Assembly (NCBI GenBank): GCA_036768485.1
Contig: JAVLUZ010000402.1
Coordinates: forward strand, 1-64,000
Direction: 5' to 3'
DNA from: Mermis nigrescens
Taxonomy: Eukaryota; Nematoda; Enoplea; Mermithida; Mermithidae
DNA: 64,000 bases
Positions 22,697 to 34,038 of this stretch are shown here, piece by piece. The first letter of the stretch is position 1. Each line of letters begins with the position of its first letter. The notes under the pieces are model-generated. The model had not been told where the DNA came from, made no database searches, and saw only the letters and a program-made list of their open reading frames with translations. The position numbers and the translations under genes are program-made.

Positions 22697-24945
22697 AATT
22701 TTCCATATTCACTTTAATCTCACAGCAATTATTGTCTGTGGAAAATATAAAAAACCTATTGTGAAAAAATTCATTTTTATTTTTCAAATTGAAGTTTAAT
22801 TTTATGCTTTAATAAACTTGACTATTAAAATTATTAAAATTGTGAAATTCGAATAAAATAGTTTAAATTACGACGTTTAAGCCTTTTCAAACAATTAGTC
22901 GTTGAATTTATTGATAAAAATTTATGATTATTAAACTTCCGTTGTAATAAATTATTTATTTTATTAAAAAAGTAAATTAAGAGTAAGAATAAGATTATGA
23001 TTTAATAATTAACAAAACCATAAATAAACAATTATTGCAAGATTATAAACCCAGCTCCGATCGAAGTGCGCACTAATCGGGGCAGTTAAAATAGTAAAAT
23101 CCAAGTTTTTCCTCAAAAATAAAGCGGTTTAATCTTATCTTTCTTTCGTAGTTCATTCTCACTACAAATGCTTCATTTCGGACGCCGTTTACAAAAGCCT
23201 AACATTTTATTCACGAAATATAATTTTGTTATTTGTAACAATGAACGAACGACGAGTTAGCAACAAACTGCAAATCAAAATATGTACCAATGAGGGAGAG
23301 AAATTTTGTTCTGAAAACACCAACAGTAATGTATTACATAGTTTAGCTGAATTTACGTATTTTTGAGCATTTCTTAGCGGGCGCTCTACAATACGAAAAA
23401 ATTTTTAAAAAATTTAATTTGAATTCAATCGTATAATAGAAAATATGCCATGAAAATAGCCACACAAATGATCTCTCAACACATCATTTAAGCTCGGTTC
23501 TGCTGATAAATTTTCAATTAGTGAATTGCGGAAAGACTATAAAAAATATCAGACATGCATTGGAGTTTTGGAGTTGAAACCAACAAAGTTTTCTACAGCG
23601 TTCCTTTTAAACTGAAAAACGGTGGACACGCGCCCAAAAAACGCCATTTTTGACATTTCTTATGATTCTCCAATTTTCTAGACATAAAAACATTAAATAA
23701 AATTTGAAAATTAGAATAAATTAAATGAAATATAATCAAAAAATGGGTATATGACACGATGAGCCGAAAATTTGACACTTTTGAGCAAACACATGGCTAA
23801 AAACACTTAGACAGCATCTATTCTACGAATTTTCACAAAAATGTCGAATTCTGTGGGCTTAAAAAATTTCCGATGGAGTGGAGTAAAAACCATAGGTGGG
23901 CGGCACCAAAATTCTGTGAGATGGCCTTAAAAATAGTTGCATGTCGAAAAATTGAATTCTGGGGGTGGATATTTTGTTTTCTAGAAGAGAGTATATCGGT
24001 TTCTGGGGATGAATACCCGCCAACGCCCAGGTATGGTGAAAATCCCCCAAACCTCTAAGGAAACGTATGGAAAATATTTGCGCAAAGCGCCACAAACTTT
24101 TGACGTACTTGCAACGTTTTTTACTTATTCGGACTGTCCGGAAGACAAAACTATGCAAAAGCAATAAATTTGGCGCAGGCGCCTGAAAATTTAGAGCTTA
24201 TCAGCTCAAAAGTGTGATACCGGTCTTCCGAATAAATTTTAAGAAATTGAAACTTTTTCGGGGACCCTTCCAGCAAATAATTTCACTTTTAAAATTTTCG
24301 AGGGCTGCTCCTCCCAGCCCCCCCCTAAGCCAAGTACCTAAAATTCATTCACGGGACAGAATTTAATTTATGTACATCGGATTTTTGTAGTATACGATGT
24401 AATACGAGCCGTATTTTTCGCATTTAATAAAATTTACATGATTTGAATAAATCGGCGCCCTTATTCCCGGTTCGAAATATATAAAAAATCGGGTTTTTTC
24501 GTTTGATTTCCGATTTCTTTAAATAAATTATAAATTTAATGATGCCAAACGAAACTAAATAAACTAATAAAGAGCAATAAAAACAAAGAATCGTTGCACG
24601 CGTTAGAAAATAATTTATTGTATTGTACAAACAATCGATTCTACAAGCCTTGTTTGAAGCCATTTCAAACAGCACCCTGAATTCATCGCACGGCGATGCG
24701 ATAAGTTGGTTGAACGTCCTAAATAGACATCAGAAACGAAGATAATCGGATTTAGGAATAAATAATTTAAACTATATAATAAAATGGAAATTTAAACATT
24801 TTTTAGAAAATTTGAAAAATTACAGCTAAATTAAAGGGCGAATTAAAGGCATACAATGGCACCCTAATTTAGGGTGCATTGAAAAAAATTTTAATCCAAT
24901 CTAAGGGGTCTTTCGAATTTCGACTAGGGCCATTTGGATCCTGGG
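22697..24945. other. No gene recognised; degraded family P copy at 23840-24050
   Basis: The degraded copy is recognised by ATAGGTGGGCGGCACC at about 23891 and TTCTGGGGG phrases, in minus orientation. A 52-codon ORF from an ATG at about 23241 (plus) and a membrane-like ORF at 24424-24675 (minus) have no recognised motifs or splice context. Confidence 0.4.
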
Positions 24946-24953
24946 GTCTATAC

Positions 24954-25193
24954 TTTACCTGGGCATGGGGGGTTTGGGGGTATGCACCCCCAGAAAACAA
25001 AATACTCCCCCAGATTTCGAAGTTTTTCAAATATTTTTTGTTTTTTCGCAATTTTTTGATGCCAATGGATGCTGCTCGATGAGAAACGTAGAAAAATGCT
25101 GTTTTTTCGCCATGCCACCATTTTTAAGGCCATTTTTTGACCTTTGAAAAAATCTTGCACCCCCTTCCAGAACATTGGTGCCGTCCACCTATG
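24954..25193 (+). mobile_element. hAT MITE family P, 240 bp
   Basis: TTTACCTGGGC...GTCCACCTATG with perfect 8-bp duplication GTCTATAC (24946-24953 and 25194-25201). The family core is well preserved. Confidence 0.9.
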
Positions 25194-25398
25194 GTCTATA
25201 CCATAGGTGCGCAGCGCGGCCGGTCTGGGGATAGGTCAGTTAGAAAGCCTTTTTGACCAAAATGACCTCAAAAGCAGATATGTATGATAAAAAACCGTAA
25301 AAATTATTTTATTTTACAATTTCTGATCAATTTCAAGTAGGTACTTTTAAAGAAACTGTTCAATTTTCCAATTTTTAGCCTCCATCATGCCTCATTAC

Positions 25399-25661
25399 CA
25401 CACGTGGGAGTGGGTGGTTTGGGGTATGCACCCCCAGAAGTTGAAATGCCCCTCCCCCAAAAATCAAAATAACCCCCCCAGAATTCAAATTTCAAATTTT
25501 TTTTGCCTTTTTAGCGATTTTTTGATGCCATTGGATAGTGCTCGATGACAAACGTCGAAAAATGGTGTTTCTTCGCCATACGACCACTTTTAAGACCATT
25601 TTTTGACCTTTGAAAATTTTTTCACCCCCCTCCCCCAGAATTTCGGTGCTGCCCACCAATG
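25399..25661 (+). mobile_element. hAT MITE family P, 263 bp
   Basis: CACACGTGGGAG...GCCCACCAATG with perfect 8-bp duplication CTCATTAC (25391-25398 and 25662-25669). Confidence 0.92.
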
Positions 25662-25937
25662 CTCATTACCCTTTAAAAAATTTCCAGTTTTTCCTTCCTA
25701 GGGGTTTAGACACACCGTTGGCTTAAGTACACATGACCGTTTTTGAAGATATTCTGAAAGTTTTTAAAAACTGTTTAAAAATTTAAAAAATTTTGTAAAA
25801 AGAATTTCAGAAAGTCTAACAGCTTCAAGTCAATTTTAAACGAAGAAAAATGAGAATTTTTGGCCGTCATTTTGCCTAATCATTCCATTTTGATATTCTG
25901 AGAACCCCAAAATTTCCTCCCTCCAACATGTACGTCT

Positions 25938-27065
25938 TATCCAGAGACCAGACCATACGTGCACAGCATTTCCGATCTGTGGCGGGGGAGGGGGTCAGCC
26001 GGTCTAGGAGGTCAAGAATTGAGCTTTTTGGGTCAAAATGACCTTAAAAACGGATATAAGAGCTAAAATAGTGTTAAAACTACATTATTACAGAGGTTCT
26101 AGTCAATTTAGAACACTTATGAAGAGAATTTTCAGAAAAGTTTCCACTTTTTTCGTTCTGGGGGAGGGGGTCTAGAACAGACAGGCATGTGGGGGGAGTG
26201 GGAAATTTCGGGGGTCTAAACCCTCAATGGAAGAATGTAAAATGTTGTGGGCGAAAGTGAGACAAAATGGAGGTCAAAAAGGGATGAAAATTAAAAATTT
26301 TCTCAAAAGTGCTTCAAATTGACCAGAAACTGTGTAAATAACGTAGTTTAATCGCTATCTTAGTGCTAACCCAATTTTTTGAGGTCATTTTAGCCCGAAA
26401 AAGCTCAATTCTCGACCTCCAACCTCCCGAGACCGGCTGACCCCCTCCCCCCAGATCGGCCATGCTGTGCATCTATGGTCTACCCCGCCCCCCAACGTGC
26501 ATATCTCGTTCAGACTATAGATGAATAGCATGGCCAGTCTGGGGTCAAATATTAATTTTTTTAATCAAAATGACGTTGCAAACTGGATTAAATGCTATGG
26601 CATTCAACACCAATGAAAAAATCGAAAATTTCCTCAAGAATATGAGGCAAAATAGAGGCAAAACACGAACGAAAATTGAAACTTTCTTTGAAGTGCTGCA
26701 AATTGACCAGAAATCGCGAGATCGTGTAGTTTCAACGTTTTTTGCGCTTGTACCACTTTTCGAGCTCATTTTAGTCCAAAAACCTCATTCTTGACCCCTT
26801 CTCCCACTGATCGGCCATGATGTGCATTTATGGTCCACACTGCCCAGAATGGAAAAATAGGCATTTTTTCGGTAAAATGAGGCGAAATAGAGGCAAAACA
26901 CGGATAAAATTACAGAGTTTTTCAAAATTGCATCAAATTGACCAAAAAATGTGTAATAACATAGCTTTAAGGCTATTTAGCTTTAACATTGATATCTCGA
27001 GGTCATTTTGGACCCGAAAGAACTAAATTCTTAGACCTCCTCCCTAGACCGACCGAATCTCAGAT
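25938..27065. repeat. Cluster of family Q element copies and halves
   Basis: At least four tandem or inverted pieces of the Q sequence, recognised by CATAGATGCACAGC-like ends, GATATAAGCGCTAAAATAG, and the GGTCAATTTGAAGCACTTTT phrase or its complement. Some pieces face each other (26270-26480 against 25938-26195; 26515-26830), which suggests repeated nesting or a dimeric element. Short ORFs here are not genes. Confidence 0.7.
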
Positions 27066-27310
27066 GGCCAAACCAATGGTCTAGCTAGACCCCTCAAAGT
27101 CCCCACTCCTACCCACCCGCATCTCTGATCCACGCCCCCGACCGTACCAATGTGTGCTGCAACTCGGTGATTCTGCGTCCTGCAATGCATGCGTGGTAAA
27201 GCTTATATTATCGCGCATTGAAGCCTATCATTCATCGAATATAACCTAAACCCGTGAATAGATGTTATAACGAAAATCGAATACGATCGCAAACGATTAG
27301 TCGCGCTTAC

Positions 27311-27632
27311 GCGAGCGTCCGCCGCGCGACCATCGTCGCGGCGAACTCGACGTCGCGCCAAGCGAACCGCTTCGCCGAGCGACAAGCGACGACGACGCGA
27401 CGGCGTCGGCGTCGTTCGCATGATCAGCGACATTCGGCCGTGGCGGTCGACGTGGACGCCGCTAATCCAGCGAGTAAACGCGTTCCACGCGTCGCGGTCG
27501 CGATACAGCGCGCGAATCGTCGTGGCGGTGTATTCGGGTGTGAACGACGCCAAAAACGAATCGCCCCTTTGCGCGTTTTGAATGATTTCCATGAATTGGG
27601 CGTTGCTGATTCGATCGTAGTCGATGTTGTGA
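27311..27632 (-). CDS. GC-rich exon of an unknown protein (candidate gene 1, exon 3)
   Basis: Seen: acceptor TTCGTCATAG (AG at 27633-27634) and strong donor GTAAGC (from 27310). It has 107 codons without a stop: HNIDYDRISNAQFMEII, then QRGDSFLASFTPEY, then LYRDRDAWNAFTRW, then an Arg-rich tail. Phase 2 in, phase 0 out, matching the exons at 29583-29736 and 19534-19770. The exon is CpG- and GC-rich with GCG, CGC and GAC codons, very unlike the AT-rich surroundings. I do not recognise the family. Possibilities are a normal host exon under strong codon bias, or DNA of foreign origin; the splice sites favour the former. The Arg-rich part might be out of frame because of a small indel. Confidence 0.5.
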
Positions 27633-27689
27633 CTATGACGAATGTTTATGATTTATCATTCGTTTATTTATAGAATTAATTATGATTAA

Positions 27690-27856
27690 CAGGCACTCAT
27701 CTCTGGGGGATGGGGGATTAGGACCCCCAAATTTCAGAAAAATCAAAAAATAGGACTTTTTTAACGTTATTCTGTGCTATTTTTGGCCTTTTTGGGCTTA
27801 GTCCCCCAAAAAAATTAGTGTTGCCCCCCCAAATAGGACGGCCAGCTACGTGCCTA
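27690..27856 (-). mobile_element. hAT MITE family R (CAGGCACGTA ends), 167 bp
   Basis: CAGGCAC...GCTACGTGCCTA with duplication ATGATTAA / ATGATTTA (27682-27689 and 27857-27864; 7 of 8). Shares its interior (TGTGCTATTTTTGGCC) with 32780-32961 and 39428-39603. Confidence 0.85.
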
Positions 27857-28088
27857 ATGATTTAAATCTAAATTAATCCTATTTAATTTACAGCGGCTAC
27901 GCTAGGGAATCACTAAATGCAAATACAATACAAACGAGGGTAGATTTATGGGAGGCGAAGGGGAGCAACAACAGAATTACGGGAGGGGAGGGGTCCGATG
28001 AAACCCAAATTGCCAAAAATGGCACCAAAAATTTATTTCTGGGGGTCGATCGATTTTGGAGCGAGATACTCGCGGGTCCAGTCCAGAC

Positions 28089-28617
28089 TATAGATGCACA
28101 GCATGGCTGATCTGGGGTAGGGGCCAGTCGGTCAGGGGGGTCAAAACTTGACTTTTCTGGGCCAAAATGATCTCAAAAATCGGTATAAGCGCTAAAATAG
28201 CGTTAAAACCATTTTATATTACACAGTTTCTGGCCAATTTGAAGCACTTTTAAAGAAAACTTTCAATTTTCATAAATTTTTGGCCTTCATTTTGCCTTAT
28301 TTTCCCCAGAAAATTTCCAATTTTTCCAATTTGAGGGTCTAGACTATAGGTGGGCGGCACCGAAGTTCTGGGGGGGGTGTAAGATAATGGTGGTATGGCG
28401 AAAAACACCATTTTTCAACGATTCTCAGAGAGCACTATCCATTGGCATCAACAAATTGCGAAAAAAACGGAAAAAAATTTAAAAAATTGAATTTGGGGGG
28501 GGGGCATATTTTGATTTCTGGGGGATATTTTGTTTTCTCGGGATGTGCATGCCCCCCAAACCTCCCCCCACACCCAGGTATGGTCTACGCCATCCAACCT
28601 CCCAACGTGCATGCCTG
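28089..28617 (+). mobile_element. Family Q hAT-like element with a nested P element
   Basis: Starts TATAGATGCACAGC and ends CGTGCATGCCTG, with perfect 8-bp duplication GTCCAGAC (28081-28088 and 28618-28625). The interior contains GGTATAAGCGCTAAAATAG and then a nested P element at 28345-28582. This copy defines the boundaries of family Q. Confidence 0.88.
28345..28582 (-). mobile_element. Family P MITE nested in family Q
   Basis: TATAGGTGGGCGG...CCAGGTATG, flanked by GTCTAGAC / GTCTACGC (6 of 8 match). Minus orientation relative to the copy at 24954. It contains a G-run at 28371 and 28494. Confidence 0.8.
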
Positions 28618-29582
28618 GTCCAGACCCCCAAACCCTCACTCCCATGTGTGGTCGCCTCTGTCGGCCATACAATCGAAATTCTGGGGTATAACTGGACATG
28701 CGCAGCATAGGAATTCTGATACGGAGAGTTAAACCAAAATTTTTTTCTAAAGTGCGCTTTTTTAAGCTCAAAAACGGTATATATGCGTCAAAAACATTAT
28801 TTTTCGGCACTCTGACGATACTCATCTTATTAATATGTAAAAACACTAAAAATTTCACAAAATTAATAAAATAGCTCGAGTAGGTAAACTGAACAAAATA
28901 TAGTGAAAAAATGAGTATATCGGACGAAGTGACGAAAACATTACACATTTGAGCTTACAAATAGCTGAAAACGCCAAATACACCACTTTTTCTGCGAAAT
29001 TTGGGAAACTTGCGAATAAAATTTTCTGGGGGTGAAAACTTTTCTGGGGTGAAATTTTCCAATTTTCAAGATCTTGTGTAGTTGTAACGCTAAATAGCAA
29101 ATATAAGTACGAAATAGCAGGGTAAATTAATTTTTTCCGAAAATAATATTAAATTTTAAAAAAATATTCATCACAAATAATGCGTCTTCGGAAAATTGGG
29201 ATCTAGCGCAGCAAAAAAACGCTGTTCATCGAAAAATTACAGTTCACAGAGCCTATTATTCCTACATTTTGAAATAAATTTTTAATTTAAATCCCATGAC
29301 CTACGCGAAAATGATATTCTTTAATATTCACAATCTTGCAAAACTGCAACAAAATCATTAACGAAATAATTGAATAATTCAGAAAAATGCGGTAAAAACT
29401 GCATGGGTGTTATGCTTATAATAAATCGATACAATTTATAATATTGCGGGACCAAAAATTAGAAGAAAAAATTTTGAAAATGTTGATAAAATTTAAAAGA
29501 ATAATAAAACTCCAAAGAAAATAAAAAATATATATTATTTTTGAATATTAATATTATTCTAGCATAATCCAATAAAACTTAC
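28618..29582. other. No gene recognised (probable intron)
   Basis: AT-rich with GGGGT remnants near 29030. Short minus ORFs without motifs. Confidence 0.35.
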
Positions 29583-29736
29583 TCCATTTTTTGCAAATGC
29601 TTGACAAGAGAGGCCAATTGAAGAGGCGGAACTAATTTTACCCAAGGGCGAATACTTTCAGGGAGCCTCTCAAACGGTCCAGATTCTTTACCGCTCGTTA
29701 TTTGCACATTAAGAGGCTCGAGAGTAGAGAGTTTAT
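29583..29736 (-). CDS. Internal exon of an unknown protein (candidate gene 1, exon 2)
   Basis: Seen: acceptor TTTTTATTTAG (AG at 29737-29738) and consensus donor GTAAGT (from 29582). It holds 50 complete codons with two bases carried at each end: KLSTLEPLNVQITSGKES, then GPFERLPESIRPWVKLVPP, then LASLVKHLQKM. Composition and splice sites are those of a real coding exon. Phase fits a phase-1 donor at 36555 upstream and the GC-rich exon downstream. The PWVKLVPPLQLASLVKHL stretch is helical and loosely recalls insect allergen/G12 repeats, but the match is too weak to assign. Confidence 0.68.
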
Positions 29737-30642
29737 CTAAATAAAAACATAGTGGATATCAGTTTTCCTACTCGATTAATTAATTTTAACATAATCACAT
29801 TGCCCAAAAAACCAAATTCGTAGCATGAAATTTCAAATGAAGTCATTCGGCTAATTAAATTTTATAATTTCACCTAAAAATTCATTCTTTGAATTTAAAA
29901 ATGCTGCCAAAGGCATTGCAAGAAAAGAGATTATAACTGATCTGATCAAAAATGAAATAAAAGCAGGAATCGGATGGAATGTCATGTTTTGAATTTAAAG
30001 CGTTAAAAACCCGATTTTTTCAGCTCACGTGCGCTCAGATGAAAAGTAACTTCATGTTTTGTGAAGTGAATGTTTATAAGAAACCCCTTTTCAATTGCAC
30101 CGTTTCGACAATAATTCTTCTATGCAAGTGTTTTAAATTTTGTCAATTTTCATAAAAATTATTCACTTATTTCATATTTGTAAGGTTGTTGTTTTAATTA
30201 GCAGACTTCAAATATTGTTCCCCACCGTATCTCGTATTTTTTCTCCAAATTTTTTCTGTTTGTCGAAAAGAATCGAAAACAACGAAAAGTCTCACTTTTT
30301 TCCGCAGTGGCTATATGATCCTCGAAATCCGGAATTTCGGTCGTCGTATCTAAATACAAACCGATTATTAAAGACCATTAAAAAATAAATAATGCGCATA
30401 CTTTTGATAACGATTTAGAATTTATTTTTCACATCAGCCCAGTGGAAATAGGAAAAATACATTTGCTTAATTTTTGATGACGTTTTAAGCAAAAGTAGCC
30501 AGAAGAACGGCAAAATTGTAATAAAAATGGTAAAAAATGGTTTAAAAACTCGGAAGAAATTTCGAAAAATATTAAAACAAGGACAAAATAATTTTAATAG
30601 TGGAAAATTAAACTTTGGAGAAAAACGATACAAAATAATAAA
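29737..30642. other. No gene recognised (probable intron)
   Basis: AT-rich sequence without repeats I could match elsewhere in the window. Confidence 0.35.
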
Positions 30643-32701
30643 TTAATTATTACTTGAGCCGCCTGAGCCGCCTCCCGTCGCATTTTGCGACGTTTCGTTG
30701 GCCGCTGAAGAATCGGTCGTATTCAATGACATTCCGGTAGAATCGCTCATCGGTGATCCGGATGAATCCGACGAATTGCCATTAGTTGCGTTCGAAGACG
30801 TGTTAGCAGAATTCATTGGATTTCCGGTTGAATTTGCCGAAATTTCGGCATTGTTCAATGAATCTCCTGTTGAATTCGATGACGTTCCGGTGCCATTCGT
30901 CGAATTCATGGAATTTTCGGTCGAATTCGACGATGATTCGGTATTATTCATCGAAGCGTCGGTGATATTCAACGAATTTTCGGTCATATTCGCCGAAATT
31001 TCGTCGTAGTTCGGAAACTCGTCCGTCGAATTTGAAGATGTTCCGGTATCATTCGACGAAGTTCCGGTAGAATTCGAAAAATTTTCGGCCACACCAGTCA
31101 TATTCAGCGGCGATCTGGTTTCGTTCATCGAATTTTCGGTAGAATTCATCGAATTTTCGGTCATATTCGCCGAAATTTCGTCGTAATTCGGAAACTCGTC
31201 CGTTGAATTTGAAGATGTGCCGGTGTCGTTCGCCGAAATTTCGGTGGAATTCGGAAAATTTCCGGCCGAACCAGTCATATTCAGCGGCGATCCGGTTCCG
31301 TTCATCGAACTTTCGGTAGAATTCATCGAATTTTCGGTCGAATTAGCCGAAATTTCGTCATAGTTCGGAAATTCGTCCGTTGAATTCGAAGACGCCTCGG
31401 TATTATTCATCGAACCGTCGGTCGAATTAAACGAATTTCCGGTCGAATTTGCCGAAATTTCGTCTCGGAACGGATATTCTCCATATTCTGCAGCTTCGTT
31501 CGAAGGCGCCTCGGTAGGATTCATAGGCATTTTGGTAGGATTCAACGGCATTACGGTCGGGTTCATCGGCATTTCGGTAGGATGTATCGTAATTCCGCTT
31601 GGATTCGTCGAAATCTCGGTATTTTCCATAGGATTTCGGGTAAAATTGGGCGATGGGCTCGGATTCGCTCCTTCCGCCGTATTCGTTGGCGATACAGTTT
31701 CGTTCGTCGAACTTACGCCAAAATTCGCCGAATTTTCTGTCAAATTCGCCGAATTTCCCATCGAGCCCGATCCACTTGTCGTATTCGTCGAAGAGACAGT
31801 TCCACTCGTCAAACTTCCGCCTGAATTCGCCGAATTTTCGGTCGAATTCGCCGAATTTTCCAACGAGCCCGATCCACTTGTCGTATTCGTCGAAGAGCCA
31901 GTTCCACTCGTCGAACCTGCGCCAGAATTCGCCGAATTTTCGGTCGAATTCGCCGAATTTTCCATCGAGCCCGATCCACTTGTCGTATTCGTCGAAGAGA
32001 CAGTTCCACTCGTCGAACTTCCGCCAGAATTCGCCGAATTTTCGGTCAAATTCGCCGAATTTCCCATCGAGCCCGACACCAACTTGTCGTATTCGTCGGA
32101 AGAGCACAGTTCCACTCGTCGAACCTGCGCCAGAATTCGCCGAATTTTCGGTCGAATTCGCCGAATTTTCCATCGAGCCCGATCCACTTGTCGTATTCGT
32201 CGAAGAGACAGTTCCACTCGTCGAACCTGCGCCAGAATTCGCCGAATTTTCGGTCGAATTCGCCGAATTTTCCATCGAGCCCGACCCACTTGTCGTATTC
32301 GTCGAAGAGACAGTTCCACTCGTCGAACTTCCGCCAGAATTCGCCGAATTTTCGGTCGAATTCGCCGAATTTTCCATCGAGCCCGATCCACTTGTCGTAT
32401 TCGTCGAAGAGACAGTTCCACTCGTCGAACTTCCGCCAGAATTCGCCGAATTTTCGGTCGAATTCGCCGAATTTTCCATCGAGCCCGATCCACTAGTCGT
32501 ATTCGTCGAAGAGCCAGTTCCATTCGTCGAACCTTCGCCAGAATTCGCCGAATTTTCGGTCGAATTCGCCGAATTTTCCATCGAGCTTGACCCACTAGTT
32601 AAATTCGCTGAAGTGCCAGAACCGCTCGCCGAACTTTCGCTTACATCCACCGACCTCTCGGTCCTATCCAAAGGGGTGCCGAGAGCGTGCGATTTCGTCA
32701 T
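30643..32701 (-). CDS. Ser/Asn/Thr-rich repeat protein (mucin-like), frameshifted
   Basis: Seen: from an ATG at 32701, about 30 residues (TKSHALGTPLDRTERSVD) lead into a repeat with a 34-residue unit of the type SGSGSMENSANSTENSANSG plus GSSTSGTVSSTNTT, about nine times. A C-terminal part of three units of about 58 residues (EISANSTENS, TGTSSNSTDEFPNYD) ends GGGSGGSSNN before the stop at 30643. Between 32065 and 32110 four extra bases break the frame; both sides are otherwise fully open, so this is a recent lesion or a sequencing error. Many N-x-S/T sequons suggest heavy glycosylation if secreted. The open frame extends 5' of the ATG to an AG at 32758-32759, so a signal-peptide exon may precede it; a phase-1 donor at 36555 would fit. 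It could also be a non-coding minisatellite. Confidence 0.6.
31700..32590. repeat. 102-bp minisatellite inside the mucin-like ORF
   Basis: Nine or so units of 102 bp, each built from GAATTCGCCGAATTTTC sub-repeats. Because 102 is divisible by 3 and stop triplets are absent from the unit in most frames, long ORFs appear in several frames on both strands. Confidence 0.9.
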
Positions 32702-32779
32702 CTCTGGGTCGGCGAGTATTTCGATAAGCGGCTTAATAGAAATTTGGGCGCTCCGTTCTTAAATTTAAAATAACTCGGC

Positions 32780-32961
32780 GGCCACAATCACGTGTTTCCG
32801 GGTGGAATGGGGGGTTCAGACCACCAAAATTTAGAAAAATTGGAAAAATACGACTTTTTAAACGTTATTTTGTGCTATTTTTGGCCTTTTTGGGCTTAAC
32901 ACCCCCCCCAACTTTGGTGTTGGTCCCCCCACTCAAAATAGGACGGACAGCTACGTGCCTG
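32780..32961 (-). mobile_element. hAT MITE family R, degraded copy
   Basis: Interior TGTGCTATTTTTGGCC and right end GCTACGTGCCTG match 27690-27856. The left end (near CACAATCACGTG) has diverged and no target duplication is clear. Confidence 0.7.
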
Positions 32962-32999
32962 ATTTTTTTAGGGTAGGGGACGTATTGCGCATATATTGG

Positions 33000-33135
33000 C
33001 AGGGGTGGCCCAAAATATTGCGCAAAATTGAGGATTTTTGAACGATTTTTAGTGATTTTCTGGTTAAAACGGCTAATTTTTCCGCCCAAATCAGGGTTCT
33101 GCCCCCCCCTTGGGAAAATCCTGGATACGACGCTG
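33000..33135. mobile_element. hAT MITE (CAGGGG family), 136 bp, internally deleted
   Basis: CAGGGGTGGCCC...GATACGACGCTG with perfect 8-bp duplication TATATTGG (32992-32999 and 33136-33143). Interior matches 5307-5492 minus about 50 bp. Confidence 0.92.
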
Positions 33136-33692
33136 TATATTGGTATAGGAGTGGGGTCAGAAACGATAATATAGCTGTCAGTTTCATAGAGCTTCCGCTG
33201 AGATTTAAAATACAGATAGCTATATTTCCGTTTTGGCCGAAAAAACCTAGCTATTTAGCCTTTTTAAACTCAAAAAACTAGCTGCATAGCCTTTTTTAAA
33301 ATCCAAAAACTGGCTGCATAGTCTTTTTCGGACTAAAAAACATACCGCCGAGTTCAGAAATGCTCTTTGCCTAGTTTCAGAAGGATTTACAGCTATTTTC
33401 CCGACTTCGACACTAAATAAATAGCTGTTTTTAGTCCAAAGAGACAACCTATACGAGTAATGAGTTACGAAAGCGATCGTTTTGAAGGTATACCATCTTT
33501 TTTGCGCTGTAGAATTGTTTTCTACAGGGCATTTAGCTATCTACAAGTTTTACAAGTTTCTGATTTTCACACCGCCCGGAAACTTTGAGCTTGCGCAATT
33601 ATGGGAGCTCTTATTTGTGCATGGGGTTTTAACTCTAAAAATAAATGCTCTAGGACTCCGTGCTCAAAAAGCCAAGAAAACGCCATATAAAG

Positions 33693-34038
33693 CAGGGCGG
33701 ATCCAGGATTTTTTGACAGAAGGGGTCCAAATTTTCCTGATAGTCGATTAGGATTTCAGAAAAAATTCGTATAAATTTGTTTTTTAATATGCCTTTTCTC
33801 TAAGAGTCATTTTAGGAAACGCAAAACCTCTATTCTGAACAAAAACTACTCTTTTGACGTCAAGATAAGATCTCTAACGCGACAGGAAAGACAATAAATG
33901 TCTAATCGGAAAAATTTTGAAAAATAATGATAAAAATTACTAAAATCATTCAAAAACACTTAATCTTTATTGTGTGCTCAATATGTTCTGACGACAGGAG
34001 GCGGCCCCCCCTCCCTCGTCCCTTTTAATCCGCCCTCG
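33693..34038. mobile_element. Probable hAT MITE, 346 bp
   Basis: Starts CAGGGCGGATCCAGGAT and ends AATCCGCCCTCG. Flanks ATATAAAG / ATTTTAAG match 6 of 8. Ends resemble the CAGGGGCGG family, but the interior is different and longer. Confidence 0.6.

Noticed and set aside
23241..23399. 52-codon plus-strand ORF with a favourable ATG context
   Set aside because: Short, no motif and no promoter or splice evidence.
24424..24675. Membrane-like minus ORF
   Set aside because: The hydrophobic stretch can arise from AT-rich DNA; no splice or start context was convincing.
29583..29736. Assignment to the insect allergen/G12 repeat family
   Set aside because: Only a loose helical resemblance around PWVKLVPP; not enough conserved positions.
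31427..32762. Long plus-strand and alternative minus-strand ORFs over the Ser/Asn repeat
   Set aside because: Same minisatellite read in other frames; repetitive EFAEFSVEFAEF and RRIRPKIRRIL products are not plausible, and only the Ser/Asn/Thr frame has non-repeat N- and C-terminal extensions.
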